Assembly (NCBI GenBank): GCA_030425045.1
Contig: JAUHVL010000001.1
Location: 62,001 to 126,000, forward strand
Reading direction: 5' to 3'
From: a bacterium
Lineage (GTDB): Bacteria; Bdellovibrionota; Bacteriovoracia; Bacteriovoracales; Bacteriovoracaceae
Length of the DNA: 64,000 bases
The position numbers and the translations under genes are program-made. Numbering within the stretch: the first letter of the stretch is position 1; every line of letters starts with the position of its first letter. Shown piece by piece: positions 56,655 through 64,000 of the stretch. Under the pieces are notes generated by a model, which saw only the letters and a program-made list of their open reading frames with translations, had not been told where the DNA came from and did not search any database.

Positions 56655-57491
56655 TTACCTTATTGTGTTTACCGTTTGCAACATTTGATCCGAAATTTGC
56701 ATAACCTTTGAATTCATTTCATAGGCCCGTTGAGCCTTGATAAGATTTTGCATTTCATTCATGACACTAACGTTAGAAGTTTCGAGAGTTCCTTGGGCAA
56801 TGAGACCAGAACCATTGTCACCTGGTGTTTGTTGTACTGGTTCACCACTAGACATTGTTGGTTGATAAAGGTTTTGTCCCGTTGCTTTTAATCCTACGGG
56901 ATTTATAAAAGTAAAAATTGGAATTTGACCAATATTTTGAGGTTCAACTTGGTTAGGATAAATAACTTCAACTGTACCATTTTGTCCTATGTTGAAGTTT
57001 GATATTCCTGGTGGAATTGTTATTGTTGGAACAACTGTATAACCTTGCTTCGTTACTAGAGTACCTTGTGCGTTTGGTGAGAATGAACCGTCTCTGGTGA
57101 ATCTTATTTCACCGTTAGGCATCACGACTCCAAAAAAACCATCACCGTTAATCATCATATCAAAGGGTCTATTTGTAATTTGTGGACTCCCTGGAGAAAA
57201 CTCTCGCCTGATCCCAGAAACTTTTGATCCACTACCAATCTGTACTCCTGTACTATAGCGAGAATTGTGAGATGACTTTGCTCCCGCTTCGGTAACTGTT
57301 TCATACATTAAGCTTTCAAATTCAGCTCTTTGTTTTTTGTAGCCAATCGTATTAACGTTAGCGATATTATTTGAAATAGCATTAACATTCATTTCTTGTG
57401 CGGCCATCCCTGTCGCAGCAGTATTAAGAGCGCGTGACATAGCTAGTGAAGAAACAGGTAAAATAAAAATTAAACTTAGTAATACTTTCAA
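56655..57491 (-). CDS. flgG: Flagellar distal rod protein FlgG
   Basis: Distal rod subunit. The core begins MSRALNTAATGMAAQEMNVN, with SNNIANVNTIGYKKQRAEFE and the C-terminal helix NEMQNLIKAQRAYEMNSKVM, all standard for FlgG. A TTG start with AGGGG five bases upstream adds 17 residues (MKVLLSLIFILPVSSLA) that look like a Sec signal peptide. The internal ATG at 57440 has no ribosome site. Rod proteins normally go through the flagellar export gate without such a signal, so the N-terminus is unusual. Confidence 0.93.
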   Translation of the reverse strand: MKVLLSLIFILPVSSLAMSRALNTAATGMAAQEMNVNAISNNIANVNTIGYKKQRAEFESLMYETVTEAGAKSSHNSRYSTGVQIGSGSKVSGIRREFSPGSPQITNRPFDMMINGDGFFGVVMPNGEIRFTRDGSFSPNAQGTLVTKQGYTVVPTITIPPGISNFNIGQNGTVEVIYPNQVEPQNIGQIPIFTFINPVGLKATGQNLYQPTMSSGEPVQQTPGDNGSGLIAQGTLETSNVSVMNEMQNLIKAQRAYEMNSKVMQISDQMLQTVNTIR

Positions 57492-57500
57492 TTGAGTCCC

Positions 57501-58349
57501 CTAAAATTTTGTAATCTCATTAATCGCTTTCTCTGACATGCTGTCATAAGCTTTTATCGCCCTTTGTATACTTTCAAACTGTCGATATGATTTAATTAGT
57601 TCAGACATTTCTTGAACGGAGTTAACATTAGACTGTTCTTCAAAACCTTGATGAACTCTGGAGATAGGTTTTGTTTTAATTATATTTCGAGCATCATCGT
57701 TAACAAACGTATTCATTCCTTGCTTTTTAAGTAAGCCAGAGTCTTTAAACTCGACGACACTTATTTGAGCAACTTTGTTTCCATCAACGAAAACCTCTCC
57801 GTCTAAATTTACGCTTGGAATACCTTTTCCAATATTGATATATCTTTGCTCTGCAGATGGAACTTGTGAAACAACGTCAATAAACTCTGAGCCTTCACCA
57901 ACTTCAGGTAGCTCAACTCTTGATAATAGTCTGTGCCCTTGATTTGTAACAACATTACCTTCATTGTCTAGTGAAAGTGATCCTCTTCTTGTGTATCGTA
58001 TTCCTTGAGGAGTTAATATTTCAAAGTAACCTTTTCCATGAATGGCCAAGTCTAGTGGGTTGTTTGTCGGAACAAGCTGACCTTGTGAGTGATCACTATA
58101 AGAAGCATCGACTTTAACCATTCCATGTTCAGCACCATAGGTTTTATAAAAGTCTTTAGGTTGCCATTCTTTATTGGGAAGATTTATTTCTCCACCTTGC
58201 TTATGGACATTCAAATATTCCTTAAAGACAAGCTGGTCTTTTTTAAATCCAGGTGTATTGATGTTGGCAATATTGTTAGCAATCGTATCGATTTTTCTTT
58301 GCTGTGCAATTGCGCCGGAAAGTGGTACCCATAATTCTTTCAGAAACAC
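57501..58349 (-). CDS. flgF: Flagellar rod protein FlgF
   Basis: Proximal rod protein, first gene of the flagellar operon. The FlgF/FlgG core is present: IDTIANNIANINTPGFKKDQ, NNPLDLAIHGKGYFEILTPQ, RYTRRGSLSLDNEGNVV and the C-terminal MSELIKSYRQFESIQRAIKA. Start is uncertain: the GTG at 58349 directly abuts GGAGG, while a CTG two codons on (58343) has the normal six-base spacing. The upstream region is shared divergently with xseB. Confidence 0.9.
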   Translation of the reverse strand: MFLKELWVPLSGAIAQQRKIDTIANNIANINTPGFKKDQLVFKEYLNVHKQGGEINLPNKEWQPKDFYKTYGAEHGMVKVDASYSDHSQGQLVPTNNPLDLAIHGKGYFEILTPQGIRYTRRGSLSLDNEGNVVTNQGHRLLSRVELPEVGEGSEFIDVVSQVPSAEQRYINIGKGIPSVNLDGEVFVDGNKVAQISVVEFKDSGLLKKQGMNTFVNDDARNIIKTKPISRVHQGFEEQSNVNSVQEMSELIKSYRQFESIQRAIKAYDSMSEKAINEITKF

Positions 58350-58486
58350 CCTCCATGGTGTTAGGTGACTTACTTAATTACTTTATCAACATGTGCCAAA
58401 TTCTCTACATGGGCAAAATAGTCCAACTAAACTAAGCTATAGAAATTATGATGAAATCAGAGAGTAAGTGTGGTAAAAATGACGCG

Positions 58487-58509
58487 TATTGAGAAAACTT
58501 TTCTCAATA
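58487..58509. repeat. Perfect 23-base palindrome in the flgF/xseB gap
   Basis: TATTGAGAAAA and TTTTCTCAATA, an exact 11-bp inverted repeat around a single C. It lies 30 bases before the xseB start and about 140 bases upstream of flgF on the other strand. No T run follows, and the almost absent loop argues against a terminator hairpin; a homodimer operator is more likely. Confidence 0.65.
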
Positions 58510-58539
58510 AGACATAATACCCGATCAAGAGAGTTTGGT

Positions 58540-58755
58540 ATGGCCGAGAAGAAAAGTGAAAAAAGTTTTGAAAAATCATTAACCGAGTTAGAAAAGCTGG
58601 TTGATAAGCTAGAGACTGGTAAATCTGGATTAGAGGAAAGCCTTGAATTGTTTGAAAAAGGTGTCATTCTATACAAAGAATGCAAATCAAAATTGGATAA
58701 AGTTGAAAAGAAAATATCAAAACTATCTCAAGATCTTAAAGAAGAGCAGTTATAA
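58540..58755 (+). CDS. xseB: Exodeoxyribonuclease VII small subunit
   Basis: Small subunit of exonuclease VII, which degrades single-stranded DNA with XseA. Starting at ATG 58540 it has 71 residues and shows the family pattern SFEKSLTELEKLVDKLETGK, LEESLELFEKGVILYKEC and a final coiled coil. xseA is not in the window. The downstream lipoprotein gene overlaps its last part in another frame. Confidence 0.9.
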   Translation: MAEKKSEKSFEKSLTELEKLVDKLETGKSGLEESLELFEKGVILYKECKSKLDKVEKKISKLSQDLKEEQL

Positions 58756-59686
58756 GTTTTCAGGATTCTTATTTGTCGCATTGTTGTTGGTTGCTTGTTC
58801 TAGTGACTCAAAAAAGCTAGATACTAAAAAAATTCCACTCTCTGTAGATATAACTTCATCTAGAGATTCAAAAACTGAAAGTTTAATCATTGAAAAAGAT
58901 AGTGCGGGTAAAACAGTCGGCCCCGTTCCCACTACCCCCTATAATAACCAGCTGTCTGGTGTTACTAAGTCAGGAGTTCATACTCTTTTGCTCGGGCCTG
59001 GAATATACCGGACATTTGCCTATTTACCTCTATTAAAAAAAATTAAATCAGAGAATGTGCCGATTCATGTTATCGGGGGTTATGGCTTGGCTTCCGTGAT
59101 CGCTACATATTACGCTTTTGGCTTTGAGCCAGATTTGATCGAATGGAAATTGTTTACCAATCTTATCAAGAAATCAAAGCCCTACCCTTTTGATAAAAAC
59201 TGGATTGAAACAGTTTTTAAATTGATCGAAAAAGACTTTCAAAATAAAAAAATCGAAGACTCAAAAATAAGCCTATTCATACCAGCTTATAAAGACAAAA
59301 AAATATCTTTTGCTACACGCGGTCAGCTTGTTCCCCTTTTAAAGAATAATCTTCTTATTAATAATGCAGCAGGATTAAACAAACTTATGAGTAAGAACCC
59401 CTGTGAAAATAAGGGGGTTTCAAGAATAATACGCTCCAGTAGGATTATCTGCATGAATGTTTTGGATTACAACTTGAAGTGGCTTAGCGCGAAAGATTAT
59501 ATTCTCGGCATTTATAATAAAGCGAGCTCCTTAATGGAAAATGATTCGTCTGAGAGTAAAATAAATATAAATCTTAAAAACTTAGAATTGGATAATTTGT
59601 CAAAACAACCAGAGATTCTTTCGAGATCTAAAGAACAATCTGATGAAATAATTCAAAAAATATTCAATTATTTAAACTATAATTAA
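58703..59686 (+). CDS. Patatin-like lipoprotein, catalytic serine absent
   Basis: A TTG at 58703 (GGA about ten bases upstream) gives 327 residues; the frame stays open to 58643. The N-terminus is basic, then GFLFVALLLVACSS, a lipobox. The domain from about residue 85 resembles patatin phospholipases: TLLLGPGIYRTFAYLPLLKK matches the oxyanion GGGxRG region and HVIGGYGLASVIATYYAFGF the GxSxG nucleophile elbow, where the serine is tyrosine (Y127). The later catalytic aspartate motif is not found. Likely a non-enzymatic lipoprotein. Four bases before the PBP gene, so possibly an activator or anchor for it (inference). Confidence 0.6.
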   Translation: MKRKYQNYLKILKKSSYKFSGFLFVALLLVACSSDSKKLDTKKIPLSVDITSSRDSKTESLIIEKDSAGKTVGPVPTTPYNNQLSGVTKSGVHTLLLGPGIYRTFAYLPLLKKIKSENVPIHVIGGYGLASVIATYYAFGFEPDLIEWKLFTNLIKKSKPYPFDKNWIETVFKLIEKDFQNKKIEDSKISLFIPAYKDKKISFATRGQLVPLLKNNLLINNAAGLNKLMSKNPCENKGVSRIIRSSRIICMNVLDYNLKWLSAKDYILGIYNKASSLMENDSSESKININLKNLELDNLSKQPEILSRSKEQSDEIIQKIFNYLNYN

Positions 59687-59690
59687 AAAG

Positions 59691-62426
59691 ATGAAAAAAC
59701 TATTTTTAAAAACTGCCCTATTTGGAATTATCTCTATTGTATGCTGTGGAATTATTGGAACAGTAACTTTAATTTACTTTTCATTTACTTTACCAAAGAT
59801 ATCTAAGCTTAGTGATTATAAACCACCACTACCCTCGAAAATTCTTTCAGAGGATGGAACTGTTCTAGCAGAAATCTTTCTTCAGAAAAGAGAAATTGTT
59901 CCAATGGATAAAGTACCACAAAGAATAGTAGATTCTTTCTTATCCGCGGAAGATTCAAACTTCTTTACTCATGCAGGAGTCGATTACTTAAGTGTTTTTA
60001 GAGCATTCATTGCAAACTTACGTGCAGGTAGAGTTGTCCAAGGTGGTAGTACAATTACTCAGCAGGTAGCTAAGTCATTACTTCTTACGAGAGAAAGATC
60101 TCTCACAAGAAAAATAAAAGATTTTTTACTCGCTCAAAAAATAGAAGAAAAATTTTCTAAAGAAGAAATTTTGTATCTTTATCTTAACCAAGTGTATCTT
60201 GGTGGTGGATATTATGGTGTTAAAAGTGCTTTTCAAGGTTATTTTGATAAAAGTTTAGAGGAAGCGACAATTGCTGAAGCAGCAATGATAGCAGGTCTTT
60301 TAGTCGCCCCAGGTAGATACTCCCCTTATATAAATCCAAAAAGAGCAAAGGTTAGACAGGAGTATGTTTTAAAAAGACTTTTGGCTAATGAAAAAATTTC
60401 AAAAGAAGAATATGAAGAAGCGCTTAAGGAAAAAATAAAATTTAAAATCAGAGTCCCAGGTAGCTTCAAGGCAGGATATTTTACTGATTGGATTAGGCAG
60501 AGAGTTGTATCTCAAATTGGTGAAGAAGAGTTTAAAGTTGGTGGCTATACTGTTGAAACAACTTTGGATTGGGAGTTGCAAAAGGCTGGTGAAAAAGCTG
60601 TTTTAGATGGTGTAAAAGAAATTGATAAGAGACAAGGGTTTAAAGGGCCACTTGCAAATTTAAATGAAGAGCAAAGGCTACAGTTTGAGAAAGAACAAAG
60701 AGAAAAACTATATTTAAAGAATTCTAATTTTTTTACTATCGATGATGATTTTAAAAGGAAATATGAACTTATTGTTGATGAAAACTTTAGAGAGAATATA
60801 GATCAATACAATATTGATTTTAAAGAAGTTCTGAAGTCAAAAAGTCTTCATGCAGGTTACTTGCCGGACGATAAATTTATAGAGCAGTTAAACGTTGGAG
60901 AAAGCTATGAAGCTTATGTTTTATCAACAGATAACAGAGAAAGACTTATTTATGTCAGTATTGGTGGGGTTGTAGGAATTATTCCATATGATGGTTTTAA
61001 ATGGGCCCATGAGAGAAATATTTCAGAAAATAGAAACTTTTATTCTTTTGTGACAAAGCCTTCGTCAATTTTAAAACCAGGGGATAAGGTTCTGGTTAAA
61101 TTAGACAGAAAGTCGGTTAGCCTTTTTAGAACAATATATAATAAAAAAGATTCAAGGTTGCTTAAGCTTACTGGAGAGAAGAAGAAACTCTTAAGAAAGC
61201 AAAGGTATTTATTATGTTCACTTGATCAGGAGGCTGATGTTCAAGGAGCACTAGTCTCTCTAGATGTTTTTACTGGAAAGGTAAGAGCATTTATTGGAGG
61301 ATCTGATTTTTCTAAGTCTCAATTTAATAGAGCCGTTCAGTCGCTGAGGCAGCCGGGGAGTGCTTTTAAGCCATTGTTATTTGCGAGCTCACTAGAAAAT
61401 GGTTTTAATCCTTCGAGTATTATTATCGATTCACCAGAAACATTGGGTGGCGTTGATGAGACGTTAAACTGGAAGCCAAGAAATTATGACGGAAGGTTTA
61501 AGGGCCCTATTACTTTAAGAAATAGTCTTGAGCAGAGTCGTAACGTACCAACGATTAAGATTGCGAGTGAGGTTGGGGTTGAGAATATTATTAGCTTTCT
61601 TGATAGGATTGGATTCAATGCAAAGGTAGATCAAGACCTAAGTCTTGCACTTGGTTCATTTGGTGTTACTTTATTAGATCTCGTTTCTACATATTCAATA
61701 TTTCCTAATGGTGGTCGAAAAATTGCTCCTCAAACGATAGTTTCTGTTACTGATAGAGAAGGGAACCTTGTTCAGATTAAGGATATAGAAGTAGAAGAAG
61801 AAAAAGCAGAGGAAGTTGCGGAAGAAAAAACTGAAGAGATTCAGGAAAAAACGGAAGAGGTAATTGCTGAGACCGTTGAAAAGGTAAAGCAGAATCCATT
61901 TCATGTCACCTTGGATGAGACGACAGTATATGATCCAAGGTTGGCTTATATCATGAGTAATCTTTTAAGGGGAGTGGTCCTTCATGGAACGGGTGCATCT
62001 GCTAAATCGGTTAGTCATTTTCTCGGTGGTAAAACAGGGACAACTAATAATTATGTCGATGCATGGTTTATAGGTTTTAGTAGTAATACGGCCACTGGTG
62101 TTTGGACAGGGTTTGATGAAAATGAAACTCTGGGTTGGGGTGAAACTGGAGCTAAGTCAGCACTTCCCATTTGGAAAGAGTTTATGAAAAAGAACTTACG
62201 TAAATATGGAGAGTTCGACTTCCGAATGCCTTTGGGAATTGTGAATGCGCTTATAAATAAAGATACAGGAAAACTTATTGTTGATAATTCTGCTGGTGGT
62301 TTTATGGAATCATTCGTTGAGGGCTTTGGTCCACTTGCAAACAGTGCTAATCAAAATGAACCAGATGAGAATATTAATAATATGGAACTCAACCTTCTTG
62401 AAGAAGATGATTATTACGGCCAGTAA
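59691..62426 (+). CDS. Class A penicillin-binding protein (PBP1A-type)
   Basis: Bifunctional peptidoglycan synthase of 911 residues. A short cytoplasmic tail and membrane helix (about 10-32) precede the GT51 transglycosylase with SAEDSNFFTHAGVDYLSVFR and GGSTITQQVAKSLLL. The transpeptidase has SxxK (PGSAFKPLLF), SxN (EQSRNVPT) and KTG (GGKTGTTNNY). An extra OB-like segment lies between the domains (about 350-480). A glutamate-rich linker (VEEEKAEEVAEEKTEEIQEK) sits before the KTG region. Follows the patatin-like lipoprotein gene. Confidence 0.94.
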   Translation: MKKLFLKTALFGIISIVCCGIIGTVTLIYFSFTLPKISKLSDYKPPLPSKILSEDGTVLAEIFLQKREIVPMDKVPQRIVDSFLSAEDSNFFTHAGVDYLSVFRAFIANLRAGRVVQGGSTITQQVAKSLLLTRERSLTRKIKDFLLAQKIEEKFSKEEILYLYLNQVYLGGGYYGVKSAFQGYFDKSLEEATIAEAAMIAGLLVAPGRYSPYINPKRAKVRQEYVLKRLLANEKISKEEYEEALKEKIKFKIRVPGSFKAGYFTDWIRQRVVSQIGEEEFKVGGYTVETTLDWELQKAGEKAVLDGVKEIDKRQGFKGPLANLNEEQRLQFEKEQREKLYLKNSNFFTIDDDFKRKYELIVDENFRENIDQYNIDFKEVLKSKSLHAGYLPDDKFIEQLNVGESYEAYVLSTDNRERLIYVSIGGVVGIIPYDGFKWAHERNISENRNFYSFVTKPSSILKPGDKVLVKLDRKSVSLFRTIYNKKDSRLLKLTGEKKKLLRKQRYLLCSLDQEADVQGALVSLDVFTGKVRAFIGGSDFSKSQFNRAVQSLRQPGSAFKPLLFASSLENGFNPSSIIIDSPETLGGVDETLNWKPRNYDGRFKGPITLRNSLEQSRNVPTIKIASEVGVENIISFLDRIGFNAKVDQDLSLALGSFGVTLLDLVSTYSIFPNGGRKIAPQTIVSVTDREGNLVQIKDIEVEEEKAEEVAEEKTEEIQEKTEEVIAETVEKVKQNPFHVTLDETTVYDPRLAYIMSNLLRGVVLHGTGASAKSVSHFLGGKTGTTNNYVDAWFIGFSSNTATGVWTGFDENETLGWGETGAKSALPIWKEFMKKNLRKYGEFDFRMPLGIVNALINKDTGKLIVDNSAGGFMESFVEGFGPLANSANQNEPDENINNMELNLLEEDDYYGQ

Positions 62427-62554
62427 GTAGCTGCATTTATTAGAAAGATAATCTATACCTTTTTTGTTCAGAAAAAGATGCCACCCGCATTATTACTTAA
62501 AATTTATTTCACTTAGATTAAAAAACTGCCGATAAATCTCTATAGGAAACGACT

Positions 62555-63493
62555 ATGTTTGAGAGATTTAAAAAAGAAGTCAGTGAAAATAAATGGATAT
62601 TACTTTTAGTAATGTTTATCCATGCTGTTACGTTGACTCTATATTTCGATAATAAGCCAAAGTTAATCGCTAATAATAAAACTGAGAAGAAGAAGGTTAT
62701 AAAGATAAGGCTGAATCCTAATCAAAAGCCTAAAATACGAAAGCAAATTGTTACCACTGAAGATTCTAAGCAAAACTTAAAAGATAATAAAAAGAAAAAA
62801 TTCCTTAGCAAGAAAGATCAAACTGTTGATAGGCAAACTGTTGCAAAGTCTATTGGTTCATTTAAAAAAGCTGGTAAGGGAAGTAAAGATGGCCGGAATA
62901 AGCCAGTTACTAAACAGCACAGCAAGGTTGTAAAAAAGAAACAAGTAAAGAAGGCCAGAAAAGTAGTTAAAAAGCGTTCTAAAAATAAAAAGATACTACT
63001 TTCTGACCTTATGATGGATAGCAAAATATTTAAAGAGCAAGCCTTGCAGAAAAAGGTATCCGCTAAGGGTATGAAAAATGGTGATAGCAAAAAGACCGGA
63101 GCATCTCAAAATAATGATTATATTGAAGACATCCCACTTGGCGATTTTACACGCCTTAATACTGCAGAGTTTAAGTATTACGGCTTTTATTTCAGAATAA
63201 AGCAAAAGCTAGAGCAGTACTGGGGTAATACTCTTAAAAAGAAAGCTGAGGCTCTCTGGAGAGGTGGAAGAAGAATGCCTGCCAACGTTGAGAGAATAAC
63301 ATCACTTAAAATAAAGCTCGATAGTAAGGGTAATATCGTTAATATTTTTATAAAAGGAACCAGCGGTATTAGCGAGCTAGATGATGCTGCTATAGAAAGT
63401 TTTAATAAAGCGGGACCTTTTCCCAATCCACCATCAGGAATGCTTCAAAATGGCTTCGCTTATATAGAGTGGGGATTTGTTGTAAAAAGTTAG
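62555..63493 (+). CDS. TonB-like protein with lysine-rich linker
   Basis: A 312-residue protein: one N-terminal membrane helix (about 14-30, WILLLVMFIHAVTLTLYF), a long lysine/arginine-rich stretch (about 40-160) and a C-terminal TonB-like domain (ADIESFNKAGPFPNPP-type end: DDAAIESFNKAGPFPNPPSG). TonB usually has a proline-rich periplasmic spacer; here lysine replaces it. The protein probably spans from inner membrane toward peptidoglycan or outer membrane. ATG 62555 follows ATAGGAAA. exbB/exbD are not adjacent. Confidence 0.75.
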   Translation: MFERFKKEVSENKWILLLVMFIHAVTLTLYFDNKPKLIANNKTEKKKVIKIRLNPNQKPKIRKQIVTTEDSKQNLKDNKKKKFLSKKDQTVDRQTVAKSIGSFKKAGKGSKDGRNKPVTKQHSKVVKKKQVKKARKVVKKRSKNKKILLSDLMMDSKIFKEQALQKKVSAKGMKNGDSKKTGASQNNDYIEDIPLGDFTRLNTAEFKYYGFYFRIKQKLEQYWGNTLKKKAEALWRGGRRMPANVERITSLKIKLDSKGNIVNIFIKGTSGISELDDAAIESFNKAGPFPNPPSGMLQNGFAYIEWGFVVKS

Positions 63494-63783
63494 TGAGTGT
63501 TCTTAAGTAGGTCTTTAAGTTTGCTGAGGCCTTCCATCATTACATAATCAGTCCAAACAGAATCGAGCTCTCTCAAAGTTTCAACGAGCATTACAGCAGC
63601 TTGGTCTTTAGAAATTTTTTGTGACTCAGCTAAGTGATTTACGGCAACAGATAGAGCTTCAACAGCAGGGCTCTGACAAGTTGAAGAAAGTCTTTCTTCG
63701 TATGAACTATTAATTCTTTTTTCTTTTGTTTTAACAATAGCGGTATTAATTAATTGAACAAATTCTTGGCTTTCAGCAATCAT
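63490..63783 (-). CDS. Small helical protein of unknown function
   Basis: A 97-residue soluble, helix-rich protein; ATG 63783 with AGGAA upstream. Contains a Ser/Cys stretch (SYEERLSSTCQSPAVEALSV) and acidic C-terminal helices (MLVETLRELDSVWTDYVMME). No family is recognised. Its last bases overlap the TonB-like gene on the other strand. Probably real because of codon pattern and ribosome site, but no function can be proposed. Confidence 0.55.
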   Translation of the reverse strand: MIAESQEFVQLINTAIVKTKEKRINSSYEERLSSTCQSPAVEALSVAVNHLAESQKISKDQAAVMLVETLRELDSVWTDYVMMEGLSKLKDLLKNTH

Positions 63784-63969
63784 TGTCGTTCGTTCCTACG
63801 TCAGAAGTATCATTGAAATTTGATAGCGTGAGTATTAAGCCTTTTTAGTAATTCGTAAAGTAAAAATTATTTTTTAAGTAAAAAAAATTGAGCAAGAGTG
63901 GCGTCAAGAAAAAAGCTCAATGGATAATTAGTAGTTTCTAAAATTAATTAAACTTTTTTTTAAATTTTC

Positions 63970-64000
63970 TTGACACCAATTTTTTATAAAAAAGTTATTG
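63970..64000 (+). promoter_or_regulatory. Possible promoter start at the window edge
   Basis: In the 217-base region after the small gene there is no recognisable gene. TTGACA at 63970-63975 could be a -35 box; the matching -10 region would be at or beyond the window end (GTTATT at 63994 is a weak fit). Confidence 0.25.

Noticed and set aside
58385-58430. Sigma-54-type promoter (TGGCAC ... TTGAT) upstream of flgF on the minus strand
   Set aside because: The spacing between the two elements is three bases instead of five and the -12 GC is missing.

Overview
The window is AT-rich, gene-dense DNA from a flagellated, respiring Gram-negative bacterium. recF-gyrB-gyrA (an origin-type block), a BamD-type lipoprotein, a flagellum with P- and L-ring genes, arginine-succinyltransferase genes, many TPR lipoproteins and the low GC together suggest the Bdellovibrionota, most likely a Bacteriovorax/Halobacteriovorax-type predator. 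This placement is inferred from gene content and style; no rRNA is present to confirm it.

Layout. 1-8200 (+): recF 3' end, gyrB, gyrA, a TPR lipoprotein, then atpZ-like, atpI-like, atpB and atpE (the F0 part of ATP synthase without the other subunits), ended by a clear terminator. 8199-17256 (-): uvrA, pdxA, two parvulin-type chaperones and mfd. 17390-25123 (+): nuoA-H-J-K-L-M-N, the complete membrane arm of respiratory complex I without any of the soluble-arm genes.

25148-30546 (+), directly behind nuoN and tightly coupled, holds seven further membrane-protein genes. I read them as a second, very divergent and shortened copy of the same seven subunits in the same order (A', H', J', K', L', M', N'). 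The strongest support is in H' (a conserved YLGGY patch and neighbouring segments) and N' (the C-terminal antiporter-fold segment including a lysine). Several residues of the proton path are missing in K' and L' but seem kept in M' and N'. The run ends in a coupled GYF-domain/TPR membrane protein (30550-33675). This is the most unusual system in the window.

33700-41460: two tRNA-Ser genes, a methyltransferase, a secreted cysteine-rich protein, an MBOAT/SGNH O-acyltransferase pair, two GT4 glycosyltransferases (a surface-glycan island), a tRNA-Asn and a duplicated piece of that tRNA's 3' end. 41467-45298 (-): thioesterase, astD, astA and a shortened aminotransferase-like protein, a probable arginine-catabolism unit. 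45352-49246 (+): TPR/SH3 protein, cyclic-nucleotide-binding-fold protein, AI-2E-family permease, BamD-like lipoprotein and a TPR protein.

49299-58349 (-): one flagellar operon, flgF-G-A-H-I-J-M-N-K-L-csrA-fliW, covering rod, rings, hook-filament junction, anti-sigma factor, chaperone and the CsrA/FliW flagellin-translation switch. 58540-63783: xseB, a patatin-like lipoprotein lacking its catalytic serine, a class A penicillin-binding protein, a TonB-like protein and a small unknown protein. No CRISPR array, insertion sequence or prophage was seen, and no gene-free stretch exceeds about 300 bases.
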